Source: CAVRIA01 sp963721115 (GTDB lineage: Bacteria; Desulfobacterota; Binatia; HRBIN30; CADEER01). Taken from it: a stretch of DNA of 64,000 nt. Where the stretch lies: the NCBI GenBank assembly GCA_963721115.1, contig CAVRIA010000008.1, forward strand, positions 1-64,000. Reading direction: 5' to 3'. Shown one piece after another: positions 27,347 to 36,211 of this stretch. The position numbers and the translations under genes are program-made. Position 1 is the first letter of the stretch, and each line of letters begins with the position of its first letter. The notes beneath the pieces are model-generated. The model saw only the letters and a list, made by a program, of their open reading frames with translations. It was not told where the DNA came from and made no database searches.

Positions 27347-28382
27347 CTCCCCAGCGGACCAGCGACATATCGCATGTGATGCCAGCGCCCAGCGCAACGA
27401 GCATCCCGAGGTCACTGTGCTTTGGGCACGCGCTCTCAGCGAGTGTGCCGAGGGCAAAGAAGATGCCGGCGGAGAGCATGTTGCCGTGATTTCGCCATAC
27501 CTTCCGTGTGGCGGCCATGCCGTCCGCCGCTATGGCGAGCCGCCGGGCTGCGCTCTCGAGCAGGCGCAAATCGCGAGGGCTGCCGACGCTAAAGCCCAGC
27601 TGCGCTGCACGGACGTCCTGCGACGTGAAGAAGTCTTCCAGCGAGCCGCACAGATGCTGGAGTAGGAGCCGGGGCATGGTGGGGGAGCTGTAGTGACGCC
27701 AGCCGTTCTGCGTCAAGCGGGCACCGCGTGCGTGCAGACTATCGGGCCAGTGGGCATGACCGCTGGCCATGAGCTCCAGCCCGGGGCCCTCGGCGTCAAT
27801 CACCGCGGCGGCAGCCCCATCGCCGAACGTGAGATAGGTCGCAATGTCTTCGGGCGACGGCTCGACGGGATCTAGCCAGATCGAGGGCAGTTCGACGCAA
27901 ACGACGAGTACGGGGCCTTCCGCCTCGCGCAGCAACCTCGAGGCCACCGCCAGCGACCGAAGCCCTCCTCCACAGCCCAGGCCGTTCATGGGAACCGCGA
28001 AAATGTTCCGGCGCAGCCCCAGACGCTCGATCAGATGACTGGCCAGTGGTGGAACGAGGTTGCCGGTGGAGGTTGCGGTGACCAGCGCCCCAACTTGCTC
28101 GCGATCGATCCCGGCCGCTTCCAAGGCGCGCGAGGCAACGCGATCACCAAGCGCGACGCCCTGGCTTTCGAATACGGCGTTGCGCGCTTCGACGCCGCCC
28201 AACTCGGCGATGGACCTGAGGGGCATGGTTACCTTGCGTGACTCCACCTCCGTTGCCGTAACCGCTTGCTGCACCCGCTTGCTCTCACTCATGGGCACGA
28301 GTGAAGAGATGACGCTCGCGGTCTCGGCCGAGTCGAGAAGATGCGGCGGCGTATCGGTGCTCAAGCTCAGAAGCTTTGCCAT
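27327..28382 (-). CDS. Type III polyketide synthase-like (chalcone synthase family) enzyme
   Basis: 351 residues with the thiolase fold of the chalcone/stilbene synthase family. The acyl-accepting Cys is in NGLGCGGGLRSLAVA (C137) and the catalytic Asn in WRNHGNMLSAG (N301), but the His expected near residue 265-268 (normally WAxHPGG) is not there: the segment reads FSVGSPRDL. In the known enzymes Cys, His and Asn form the triad, so activity may be altered, or the region misread. It lies between an FtsX-type permease gene and its ATPase gene in one operon, which suggests that its product is exported by, or modifies something handled by, that transporter. A KAS III-like enzyme is an alternative. 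Confidence 0.72.
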   Translation of the reverse strand: MAKLLSLSTDTPPHLLDSAETASVISSLVPMSESKRVQQAVTATEVESRKVTMPLRSIAELGGVEARNAVFESQGVALGDRVASRALEAAGIDREQVGALVTATSTGNLVPPLASHLIERLGLRRNIFAVPMNGLGCGGGLRSLAVASRLLREAEGPVLVVCVELPSIWLDPVEPSPEDIATYLTFGDGAAAAVIDAEGPGLELMASGHAHWPDSLHARGARLTQNGWRHYSSPTMPRLLLQHLCGSLEDFFTSQDVRAAQLGFSVGSPRDLRLLESAARRLAIAADGMAATRKVWRNHGNMLSAGIFFALGTLAESACPKHSDLGMLVALGAGITCDMSLVRWGDGIRAC

Positions 28383-28413
28383 GAACTTTACCTCCGTGTC
28401 GGTCTGTATCTAC

Positions 28414-31005
28414 TCATTCCCAACGCAGTGCCGTCGCGGGATCGAGGCTGGCAATCCTGCGGGCCGGCACCAGAGCCGCGAGCGCGGCACTTGCGAGTGC
28501 GACCGCGAAGATGCCGGAGACCGGAAGAAGCGGGAAGCGGAGCTCGATCACCCACCCCAGGAGTCCGGGGATCGTCGCGTTTACCCAGAGCGCGCCCACC
28601 ACCAGGCCGAGGACGAGGGCGACGGCGAAACCCAGAACACAGATCATCAGGGCCTCGGCCACGAGCATGAGCCGCATCCTTCGGCGCCTCACGCCGAGCG
28701 CGCCCAGCATTCCGATCTCCCATGTGCGCTCCGCAACGCCCGCGCTCAGGTTGTCCATCATGCCGAAGACGATTACTGCGAGAATCACGGCTGCGAGCAC
28801 GTAGACGGGCACGAAAGCGCGCCGTACCTGACTGCCGAAATGTCGAACCAGATTGGCCGCGGAGATGATGCGCCAGGCACGGTCCTCACCCCCCAACCGG
28901 TTGTGGATCTCCGCAGTGACCAGTTCCGGGTCGCTCCCCGTGGCGGTCCTGACGAAGAACCGCGTCACCGTCGGATCGTTCCAGTGCCGCTTGTAGAGCT
29001 CGCGACTCATCTCCACAGTGCCACGAGGAGAGGCAAAGTCCGTGGTCACGCCGACAACGTCCAGCGATAACGGGCCGTTCGGGGTCTCGAGAGTGAGCCG
29101 ATCGCCGATGTGCACGCCCAGATTGTGCACGAAGCTGGTCGAGATGACGACGCCCTCGCCGCGAGCCACCGCCTCCCAGGCGTTCGGCGCTCGCTTCCCC
29201 AGCAGCGGCCACTCGCCGAAAGACGGATCGCGAAAGTACTCGGGATCGAATGCGTCGATCACGATCGGGCCACCTTGATACCCCCAGTTGACGAGCCGGA
29301 TTCCGACCACCGACTCGACCCTGTCGATCCCTTTGAGCGCGGCGGCAAGGCGGTCGTCGACCGGTTGCTCCAGCAGCGCCGCGCCGACGTGCGAGGAGCT
29401 CACCACGAGATCGGCGCGCATCGCCTGCCCGAAAACAGCGGTCAGCGAGGTCTCGAACGAATGGGCGACGACGGTGAGCCACACCACGGTTCCGAGCCCG
29501 ATTCCGACTGTTGCGACCAGGAGACCGCTGCGGCGCGGATTGCGGGTCAGGTTGCCGAGTACGAGTCGCGAGGGGGCACCGAGTCTTGCGACTTTTTGGC
29601 CGAGAGCGCCGCGGGTGGCGAGCTGGAGCACGGGAGCCGCAATGCTCTTCGCAGCCAGCACCAACAGAATGGTGGCCGCCATACTCCACACCGCGCCGCG
29701 GGCGGACATGGCCAGGCCTACGGCCACCGCGACAGCAGCAAGCAGCGCCGCCCTCGCGGCGGTCACTCCCCGGCCTGTCCACGCGGGCATCTCGATACCG
29801 CGACCGCGCAGGACCTCCGCAACGCTGACGCCCGACGCGCGCCAAGCCGGCAGGAGCGCTGCGGCCAGGGCGGCCCCGAGTCCCACCAGGACCGCGAGCA
29901 GGAGCGATATCGGTTGGACGGACAGCGCGGCTCGCGGAGCCACGATACGCGCGTCCAGCGCGGTCGTTGCGGCGACGGCGGGCAGGATGGCTCGCCCGAG
30001 AAGGATGCCTCCTGGTATCCCGAGCGCGATGCCCCCGAACGCGAGGAGGAGGCCCTCCTTGACGAGCTCCCGCCATACCACCTTGCGGCGAGCCCCGAGC
30101 GCCCTCATCACACCGATCTGCCAGGCGCGCTCTTCGAACATGACACTCAAGCGGCTGAACGCGATCAGGCCGGCCGCAACAAGGGCGACCAGGCTCAGCC
30201 CCTGAAGAAGCGCTTGCAGGGACCGCATCACCGCGTGCAGATCGGCCTTTCGCTGGCTCGGCGTCTGGACCTCGAGACCCGCTGGAAGCACCGCGCGTAC
30301 CGCCACCGCCACCGCCGATGGATCGGCCTCCCGATCGACCACGATATCGACGCGGTTCACGTAGCCTCGTTTGGTAAAGGCTTCTTCGGCTGCGAAGACG
30401 TCCATCACTATCAGTCTTCCGTCGAAGGCACGCGCGATACCCGTGGGCTCGAGCAGGCCGCGGACGGTGAACGTGCGCCGGCCGGTCGGCGTGTCGAGTA
30501 CGAGGTGGCTCTCCTCGCGAAGCCCACGTCGCTCCGCGAACATTCGCGGCACCATGATGGAGTCGGGCTGGTTCAGAAAGACCAGCGGGTCCTCGACCTC
30601 GAGCCCGTCATCCTTGTCCGACTGGTAGACCCGGACTGCGTTCTCGTTGCCGAGGTCGAAGGCGTGCACGGTGAGCGACTCGGGCTTTTCCTCCACCGTG
30701 AACGCGGTCGCCGCCACCACTGGGATCGCCAGCTCCACCCCCGGCACGGCGGCGATCGCGGTGGCGAGATCCTCGGAAAAGAGGCCGCTCTCTCCCGTGC
30801 TCACCTGTAGGGAGGCGCGCCCTGCCATCGTGTCGATGACCTCGGCGAAGGCTCGATAGACGGCCCGGTTCACCAGGTCGAGGGCGCATACCAGTGCCAC
30901 GGCCGCCCCCAGGGCGCACAGACAGAATGCCAGGCGGCTCCAGCTTCCGCGCAGAAACCGCAGCGCGACCCTGAAGCTCAACACGGAGCGCAGCGTCCGC
31001 ACCAT
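28414..31005 (-). CDS. FtsX-family ABC transporter permease (two FtsX domains)
   Basis: 863-residue inner-membrane permease with a duplicated FtsX/MacB architecture: one N-terminal helix (about 24-44), a periplasmic MacB-like core domain, three helices around 265-400 with the cytoplasmic motif ERAWQIGVMRALGARRKVVW, then a second helix-core-helix unit with ERTWEIGMLGALGVRRRRMRL. Such permeases act mechanically on lipids, lipoproteins or secreted molecules. First gene of a minus-strand operon: permease, then after 31 bases the type III polyketide-synthase-like gene, then the ATPase gene. No signal for an outer-membrane partner or membrane-fusion protein was seen nearby. Confidence 0.85.
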   Translation of the reverse strand: MVRTLRSVLSFRVALRFLRGSWSRLAFCLCALGAAVALVCALDLVNRAVYRAFAEVIDTMAGRASLQVSTGESGLFSEDLATAIAAVPGVELAIPVVAATAFTVEEKPESLTVHAFDLGNENAVRVYQSDKDDGLEVEDPLVFLNQPDSIMVPRMFAERRGLREESHLVLDTPTGRRTFTVRGLLEPTGIARAFDGRLIVMDVFAAEEAFTKRGYVNRVDIVVDREADPSAVAVAVRAVLPAGLEVQTPSQRKADLHAVMRSLQALLQGLSLVALVAAGLIAFSRLSVMFEERAWQIGVMRALGARRKVVWRELVKEGLLLAFGGIALGIPGGILLGRAILPAVAATTALDARIVAPRAALSVQPISLLLAVLVGLGAALAAALLPAWRASGVSVAEVLRGRGIEMPAWTGRGVTAARAALLAAVAVAVGLAMSARGAVWSMAATILLVLAAKSIAAPVLQLATRGALGQKVARLGAPSRLVLGNLTRNPRRSGLLVATVGIGLGTVVWLTVVAHSFETSLTAVFGQAMRADLVVSSSHVGAALLEQPVDDRLAAALKGIDRVESVVGIRLVNWGYQGGPIVIDAFDPEYFRDPSFGEWPLLGKRAPNAWEAVARGEGVVISTSFVHNLGVHIGDRLTLETPNGPLSLDVVGVTTDFASPRGTVEMSRELYKRHWNDPTVTRFFVRTATGSDPELVTAEIHNRLGGEDRAWRIISAANLVRHFGSQVRRAFVPVYVLAAVILAVIVFGMMDNLSAGVAERTWEIGMLGALGVRRRRMRLMLVAEALMICVLGFAVALVLGLVVGALWVNATIPGLLGWVIELRFPLLPVSGIFAVALASAALAALVPARRIASLDPATALRWE

Positions 31006-31032
31006 ACTGATGAGAGGTTAGCGTTGATCCGA

Positions 31033-31197
31033 GAACAATTTCTCGCGCAGAGGCGCCGAGACGCAAGGCCGGAAAGATCTCTTGGGAACGTTGTCGAACC
31101 CTTCGACCGCACTGGCGTTGAGCACCGCGATCCTCATCGGACTCGTCACGTGGTTCTCTTCTCTCTGCGTCCCTGCGTCTCTGTGCGGGGAACAATC
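31033..31197. repeat. Imperfect inverted repeat of the GCGCAGAGACGC family
   Basis: Arms at about 31033-31069 (aacaatttctcgcgcagag onward) and 31161-31196 (reverse complement ttccccgcacagagacgca) enclose about 90 bases with no gene. Same family as the GxxExxY cassette ends and the hairpin at 26469-26558, but more diverged. Confidence 0.65.
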
Positions 31198-31290
31198 GTC
31201 CGGTCAAGGTTGAGCTGCACTACACCTGGCGCTTTCCGGCGGACGCCCGCAGAGGCTCCTGCGGCACCTTCCTGCCACCCTCGTGAAAAA

Positions 31291-31785
31291 ATCTGCCGCC
31301 AAGGGTCCCTTGCTCGTGAAAATCAACAGCAGGTTCAGGTTTATAACAGAACGTCTCAGCAATGGGACAATGCGGGGCCTGTGGTTGGCACCGGAACTAC
31401 GATTGCGATCCCGGAGGATACCTTCGGGAGCGGCAATCCGCCCCTGTATCAGTGGATCGTAGGGGCGGTGGCTACGCCCCCCTGGACATCTTCATACTGG
31501 TATCGCGCGTGTGGATTCCCCTTACTGGCGGCCAATGGGGCACCTATATGTGGAAGCTACGTGCGCTACCGCGTTAAGTTTACCAATCCGCAAGGGGCGA
31601 CGAGTTTTGCGGGGGTCGGTCGAAATTATGGGTTCGACCAGGACTATGTATGTCTGTACTCCGCAATAACCGGATTCGGCTTCAATTGGGCACAGGCTGC
31701 GCTGGCCTGCAGTGCCGACCCGCTAGCAGGAACCTCCTCTCCTGAGCGCCGAATCTACAACGACGCCTACGTTCCCAGCTCCTGA
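31291..31785 (+). CDS. Orphan low-GC reading frame, probably N-terminally truncated
   Basis: About 160 codons ending at 31785 with an amino-acid mix that looks like a real extracellular protein (many Gly, Thr, Asn, Trp, Tyr: YNRTSQQWDNAGPVVG, SYVRYRVKFTNPQGATSF, GRNYGFDQDYVCLYS). Base composition is clearly lower in GC than its neighbours. No start codon with a ribosome-binding site is visible, and upstream lies the repeat at 31033-31197. Family not recognised. Its location just before a DUF1302 3' remnant suggests inserted foreign sequence. Confidence 0.45.
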   Translation: MCRQGSLARENQQQVQVYNRTSQQWDNAGPVVGTGTTIAIPEDTFGSGNPPLYQWIVGAVATPPWTSSYWYRACGFPLLAANGAPICGSYVRYRVKFTNPQGATSFAGVGRNYGFDQDYVCLYSAITGFGFNWAQAALACSADPLAGTSSPERRIYNDAYVPSS

Positions 31786-31833
31786 GCGAAGCGCGGGAAC
31801 GGTCAACACGGACCGCGGTATGTCGTCCGGTGC

Positions 31834-31893
31834 GTCTACTTCCGCGACCGCGATCAAGTGTGGTTCCATCCGACCTATCAGTTAGAACTGACG
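31834..31893 (+). pseudogene. Remnant of a second DUF1302 3' end
   Basis: Twenty codons read VYFRDRDQVWFHPTYQLEL, aligned with the last residues of the DUF1302 protein ending at 26380 (GFFRDRDQVSFRATYQLN). A near-identical terminator follows at the same relative distance. No more of the gene is found upstream. Confidence 0.7.
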
Positions 31894-31917
31894 CGAAGCG
31901 GGTTCCTCCTGTTCGAA

Positions 31918-31950
31918 GGCCCTCTCGCCGACCGGCGAGAGGGCCTTTTT
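31918..31950 (+). terminator. Rho-independent terminator, copy of the one at 26405
   Basis: Stem GGCCCTCTCGCC (31918-31929) and GGCGAGAGGGCC (31934-31945), TTTTT to 31950. Differs from the 26.4-kb copy only in the loop. Confidence 0.88.
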
Positions 31951-32125
31951 CGTTCCACAAGCGGCGGCCGTGCGTCTCAGCGCTAGACCCTAGCTCGGAG
32001 CGGCTGTGCCTTTCATCGTGGTGGCCGCTTCCCTTGTGAACCGTTCCAAGCGCGCTTCGTCAATTGCCCCGTCACTTTTGACGTCGGCGGGAATTCAGGC
32101 GACAGGCCTCCTGAAGGAAGGCGAG

Positions 32126-32153
32126 GCGGGGCCGGCGCTGCAGCCGGCCCCGC
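32126..32153 (-). terminator. GC hairpin downstream of the lipoprotein gene
   Basis: Perfect 11-bp stem (GCGGGGCCGGC, 6-base loop, complement) about 10 bases past the lipoprotein stop on the minus strand. No T run follows, so it may only stabilise the transcript end. Confidence 0.4.
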
Positions 32154-32163
32154 GGGAGCTCGC

Positions 32164-33197
32164 TTACTGCGAAGCTGGCACTCTGTCGGCCAATACGAAC
32201 GCGTCGACGGTGTCGATGAGACTGGGGCCGATCTGCTGATCCAGCCCCGAGATCGGTGCTACGAGGACGCCGGGACCGTTTTCGGTAGTCCAGTCGCCGC
32301 AGGTGAAGTTCATACCCGTGGCCGAGATCATGATGGGCATCGGACCGGGTTGCGGATTGGTAACAATCCCGATGGCCGTGGTGGTCGTGAACCCGAGAGG
32401 GGTGATCGTCACCTTGGTCGCGTCGATTCCGAGCGCGGCGAGCTGGTCGGGGTTCAGCGGGTCGTCGTAGTTGAGTGTCATGCAGTCGGCCGTCGTGAAT
32501 CCCTTGTTCGGCGGCAGGTTGATGGTCACGGCATGCGGGACCGTGAAGCTCGCGGCGCCTGGTCCAGCGGTAGCGCCGTCCCCCACGCCCGTCATGATCA
32601 TCGGCTCGTCGGCTTGCGCCGGCCCCGTTGCTGTTCTGTGAGTACTCGATCCCCTGCGCCGTTCCCCCGTCGCAATCGATGACGCCCATGCTACCCTCGG
32701 CGAAGATCTTGGTGCACGCGACACTGGCGTCGAGCGGCGATGAAGCCGAGGAGTACGTCTTCGGCGAGCGCGACCGGTGCCGAGCACGCTTCCTCGCCAG
32801 GCAGGTTCGGATCAGGCCGGCCTGCCATCGAGTTTGAGGACGCTCGGCAGCCAGCTGCCGGTATTGGAAACGCGGTTGCCGCCCAGCGCGCTGCTGAGGA
32901 ACTCGCTCGGGGGTTGTTGGCGAGACTGAAGTCGCGCTCTCCCAGCTCCTGGTCGGGCTGCAGGCAGAGGCAGCAGACGCACGTGGCGCCGCCGGAGCAG
33001 TCGGTGTCGGCCTCGCACTGCTCGCCGACGACGGGGTCGATCATGCCATTGCCGCAGAGCTTGGGAATCGGAGTTGGCGTCGGGGCAGGCGTGAAGGCGA
33101 TGACTCCCGAGCTGCTGTCGTTCGAGCCACCGCAGCCGGCGGCAAGGACGAGACAGCCCGAGACGAGAAGCAGACCCAGCAAACGCCACGACTTCAT
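32164..33197 (-). CDS. Putative lipoprotein, multiple frameshifts
   Basis: About 340 residues, function unknown. The N-terminus is a clear lipoprotein signal (LLLVSGCLVLAAGCGGSND with lipobox LAAGC), followed by a Thr-Pro linker and a Cys-rich motif (CGNGMIDPVVGEQCEADTDC and CVCCLCLQ). Further on the frame changes at least four times: near 32910, 32820, 32730 and 32640, after which the last 150 residues read cleanly (TINLPPNKGFTTADCMTLNY ... DTVDAFVLADRVPASQ). The end of a Cys-rich, Ca-repeat-like secreted protein of this sort is common in the same lineage. Confidence 0.65.
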
Positions 33198-33283
33198 AGC
33201 GACCCCCTTATTCTGCGCTTTCGCCGCTGCATGCGATGCCCGCGCAGCCGGCTCGCACGTAGCGGAGTTGAAAAGCCGTTGTC

Positions 33284-33425
33284 AAGCGAGTGGGCCGGTG
33301 AGCCGGTGGGCCGGTTCGTGGCCCACCCCACTCGCACATCCGCACACCCGCACACCCCGCATACCCGCATACCTGTATACACGCATCATACCGGCTCACT
33401 GGCGCACTCGCTTACCGGCCCACCC
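33284..33425. repeat. Imperfect inverted repeat, GTGAGCCGGT family
   Basis: Left arm 33284-33314 (aagcgagtgggccggtgagc onward) and right arm 33391-33425 with reverse-complement units; the loop is rich in acccgcaca and atacccgcat units. Same family as 19161-19306. Confidence 0.75.
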
Positions 33426-33433
33426 ACCTGCGC

Positions 33434-34735
33434 TCACCTCCCCCGCTCCGTCAGACGCTGCAGCGAGAAGAGGCTCGGGGAGAGCGGGATGCGCGAGTCG
33501 GCGGGGACATCTTCGCCGGCGACGATGCCGGCGGTGGTGGCGCGGTCGAGCTTCCAGTTGAGCGCCAGCGCGACGGCGCCGCCCGCCCAGCCCCAGATCT
33601 CGCCGGGAGCGACCCGGATCAGATTGGTGCGCACCGCCGCATAGGACGACAGCAGGTTGCCCTTCCAGTCGTACTTGGTGCTGTAGCTGCCGAGATAGAC
33701 GTCCTTGTCGAAGCGGAAGACGAGCTTGCCATAGAGGTAGTACGGGTCCTTCGGCACCGCTTCGACGACCCAGTTCGGGCGCCGGATCAGCACCTCCTGC
33801 ACGGGGCACCACGGCGCTCCCTGCCAGCCGGGCAGCTGGAAGCCGACCCGGGCGTTGCCCGGAATCATCATGCGCCAGCCGCCGCCCGGGAGGCGGCGCA
33901 GCCGCGCCGGCTGCTCGAACGACAGCCGGTCGAAGAGCACCAGCAGGTCCTGCTCGCCGACCAGCTTCCACTTGAAGTCCTCGACCTTGCCGTCGAAGTA
34001 GGCGCCGTCGTCCTGCGTCATGTCGGAGCCGAGGAAGCCGTCGGAGCGGTTGGCCGGAGAGACCTGGCGGACGCGGCGCAGGGCGGGCACGTAGGCCCAA
34101 ACGGAGTCGCGCTTGCCGGCGTCGCGGTAGCGCCAGCTGAGCGACACGATGCCGGCGACGTCGGAGGGAGCGAGGACGTCGGCCAGGCTCTGCGTCAGCA
34201 GATCCCCGGCGCCGTCCTTCTCCCGGAAGCGCGGGTGCTGGCCCTGGTACTGCTTGACCCAGCTGTCGACCTGGATGGAGCGGTCGAGCCCGTGGCGCGA
34301 GATCCACAGCAGGTCGGCGCGGTAGTGGGCGTTGCCGGCGTAGTACATGGTGTAGAAGTAGTTCCACACGATCTTGACCGCCGCCTTGGGGTCCTTCGCG
34401 TCGATGTCGGGAAAGGGCCAGGCGTAGACGTAATCGGGCGGCTTGCCGGTGCGCGCGTCGACGATCGAGCCCTCGGCGTTTACGTCGTAGCGCCCGCGGT
34501 TCGCCTCCAGCGCCTTCTGGAACACCGGGTCGTCGCCGATGAGGTCGAGCTTCCAATTGCCGATCTGGTGGCGGAAGTCGCCGCGGCGATACGCCTGCAG
34601 GAACTCGTCCGGCAGCAGCCCCCGCGCCTCCTGCCAGTTCTCCACGCCCAGCGTGTCTCCGGGGGCGAGCTCGGCGGCGGCCGCGCTCGCCGCGACGGCG
34701 AGCAGGAAAAAAGCGAGGGCGACTCGTCGAATCAT
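33434..34735 (-). CDS. DUF1329 family secreted protein
   Basis: 433 residues with a cleavable signal peptide (RRVALAFFLLAVAASAAAA). The DUF1329 body is intact: LLPDEFLQAYRRGDFRHQIGN, YVYAWPFPDIDAKDP, RRVRQVSPANRSDGFLGSDM and YDWKGNLLSSYAAV. These beta-clam proteins resemble LolA/LolB-type lipid carriers and are usually paired with DUF1302 barrels; here the partner gene is 7 kb away (24.5 kb). The ATG overlaps the end of the GDP-sugar reductase gene by 4 bases, so the two are co-translated. Confidence 0.88.
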   Translation of the reverse strand: MIRRVALAFFLLAVAASAAAAELAPGDTLGVENWQEARGLLPDEFLQAYRRGDFRHQIGNWKLDLIGDDPVFQKALEANRGRYDVNAEGSIVDARTGKPPDYVYAWPFPDIDAKDPKAAVKIVWNYFYTMYYAGNAHYRADLLWISRHGLDRSIQVDSWVKQYQGQHPRFREKDGAGDLLTQSLADVLAPSDVAGIVSLSWRYRDAGKRDSVWAYVPALRRVRQVSPANRSDGFLGSDMTQDDGAYFDGKVEDFKWKLVGEQDLLVLFDRLSFEQPARLRRLPGGGWRMMIPGNARVGFQLPGWQGAPWCPVQEVLIRRPNWVVEAVPKDPYYLYGKLVFRFDKDVYLGSYSTKYDWKGNLLSSYAAVRTNLIRVAPGEIWGWAGGAVALALNWKLDRATTAGIVAGEDVPADSRIPLSPSLFSLQRLTERGR

Positions 34736-35703
34736 GTACCCGCGCGGCGGCGGTCGGCGAGGAGGTCGGCGAGCGTCTGTCGCCACTCGATCCGGGGCCG
34801 CCAGCCGGTCTCGCGCCGCAGCTTCTCCGCCGAGCCGACGATCACCGGCACGTCGGTGCGCCGCAGGCGATTCGGATCGACGTCGATCCCGACGTCCAGG
34901 CCGATCAGCTCGATCAGCGCCGCCAGCATCTCGCGCACCGAGCGGCCGACGCCGGAGCACACGTTGTACGCTTCGCCGGGCTCCGCCTTCCGCCACGCCG
35001 CCGCGTACGCCGCCACGACGTCGCGCACGTCGCTGAAGTCGCGCACCGCGTCCAGGTTGCCCACCGTCATGCGCGGCGGCCGCCGGCCGCGCTCGATCTC
35101 GACCAGCTGCGAGGCGAAGTCGGCGCAGACGAACGACGCGCGCTGGCCCGGTCCGGTGTGGTTGAAGGGGCGCATGCGCACGACGTCGAGGTCGTAGCCG
35201 CGCGCCCACTGGTAGGCGATGAGGTCCGCCGCCGCCTTGCTGGCGCCGTAGGGGTTGAGGGGGCGAAACGGGCACTCCTCGCGTACCGGAAGGTCCTCGG
35301 CGCCGACCAGCCCGTAGGCGTCGGCGGAGCCCACCACCAGCACGCGGCAGCGCGGCTGGTGACGGCGCACGGCGGCGAGCACGTTGACCGTCCCCAGGGC
35401 ATTGGTGCGGAAGGCGGCGGTCGGATCGACGTGCGCATCGGGGACGAACGTCATCGAGGCGAGATGGAAGATCCCGTCCGGCCGCACCGCCGCGACGACC
35501 TCCGCCACGGCCGGCGCGTCGCCGACGTCGGCGACGTGGACGTTCTCGTCCCGCAGGGCCGGGAAGCGCGCCGCCAGCTCGGCGAGGGCGGACCGATCGG
35601 CAGCGTGGTGGACGGTGCCGTGGACCTCGTCCCCGCCTTCCAGCAGCAGGGCCGCCAGATGCCTTCCGGCGAACCCGCCCAGCCCGGTGATCAGGAAGCG
35701 CAT
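34732..35703 (-). CDS. NAD-dependent epimerase, GDP-4-keto-6-deoxymannose reductase-like
   Basis: 323-residue extended short-chain dehydrogenase. Rossmann motif TGLGGFAG at residues 6-13; catalytic Ser-Tyr-Lys in VVGSADAYG and NPYGASKAAAD; the block VRMRPFNHTGPGQR and DFSDVRDVVAAY are typical of the GDP-mannose dehydratase/Rmd group. Expected to reduce GDP-4-keto-6-deoxy-D-mannose to GDP-D-rhamnose or a related sugar for surface polysaccharide. Located between a cupin resembling mannose-6-phosphate isomerase and the DUF1329 gene. Confidence 0.8.
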   Translation of the reverse strand: MRFLITGLGGFAGRHLAALLLEGGDEVHGTVHHAADRSALAELAARFPALRDENVHVADVGDAPAVAEVVAAVRPDGIFHLASMTFVPDAHVDPTAAFRTNALGTVNVLAAVRRHQPRCRVLVVGSADAYGLVGAEDLPVREECPFRPLNPYGASKAAADLIAYQWARGYDLDVVRMRPFNHTGPGQRASFVCADFASQLVEIERGRRPPRMTVGNLDAVRDFSDVRDVVAAYAAAWRKAEPGEAYNVCSGVGRSVREMLAALIELIGLDVGIDVDPNRLRRTDVPVIVGSAEKLRRETGWRPRIEWRQTLADLLADRRRAGT

Positions 35704-35830
35704 TCGCTCCGCAGGGAGCGCTGGACGGCGAATCGACCGGGTCGGCGTGCCCGCGGCGCGGCGCCGGCCCGCGTCCTCGACGTGTTTCTCCCCACATCCG
35801 CCATGGCCGGACGACGCCCGCTCTCCGCTC

Positions 35831-36211
35831 TCAACCCCGGCCGTTGCCGGCCCGCCCGTACAGGTCCGCCAGCCGCACGACGTCGTCGAGCTCGGACGTC
35901 GACGCTTCGAGGACCTCGCACGTGTCGGCGGCGATCAGCCGGTGGCGACGGCCGGGGGGCAGGTGGATGCTGTCTCCCGCCCGGAGATGGAGAACCTCCA
36001 GACGGCTCTCGTCGTCCCCGACCTCCAGCTTCAGGGCGCCCGACAGCACGTGCAGCGTCTCGTCCTTCACCCGGTGATACTGCAGGCTGAGCGCCTGGCC
36101 GGGCTCGATGTGCAGGATCTTCCCGACGTAGCGGTCGGTGCGGGCCCAGATCAGCTCGAACCCCCACGGCTTCGCGACGCGCTCGCCCTGGAACGGCCCC
36201 CCGTCGTTCAT
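35831..36211 (-). CDS. Cupin, mannose-6-phosphate isomerase type II-like
   Basis: 126-residue single-domain cupin. GKILHIEPGQALSLQYHRVKDETLHVLSG gives the first metal-binding block (H ... H/E) and DSIHLPPGRRHRLIA the second. This resembles the isomerase domain of bifunctional mannose-1-phosphate guanylyltransferases and stand-alone sugar-phosphate cupins. The start ATG shares one base with the stop of the UbiA-family gene (TGATG), so it is in the same operon. Substrate is presumably a sugar phosphate. Confidence 0.75.
   Translation of the reverse strand: MNDGGPFQGERVAKPWGFELIWARTDRYVGKILHIEPGQALSLQYHRVKDETLHVLSGALKLEVGDDESRLEVLHLRAGDSIHLPPGRRHRLIAADTCEVLEASTSELDDVVRLADLYGRAGNGRG

Noticed and set aside
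33434..35797. A 787-codon frame reading through the GDP-sugar reductase region into DUF1329
   Set aside because: The first 354 codons are Arg/Gly/Pro-rich shadow sequence opposite the reductase frame; DUF1329 starts at 34735 with its own signal peptide.
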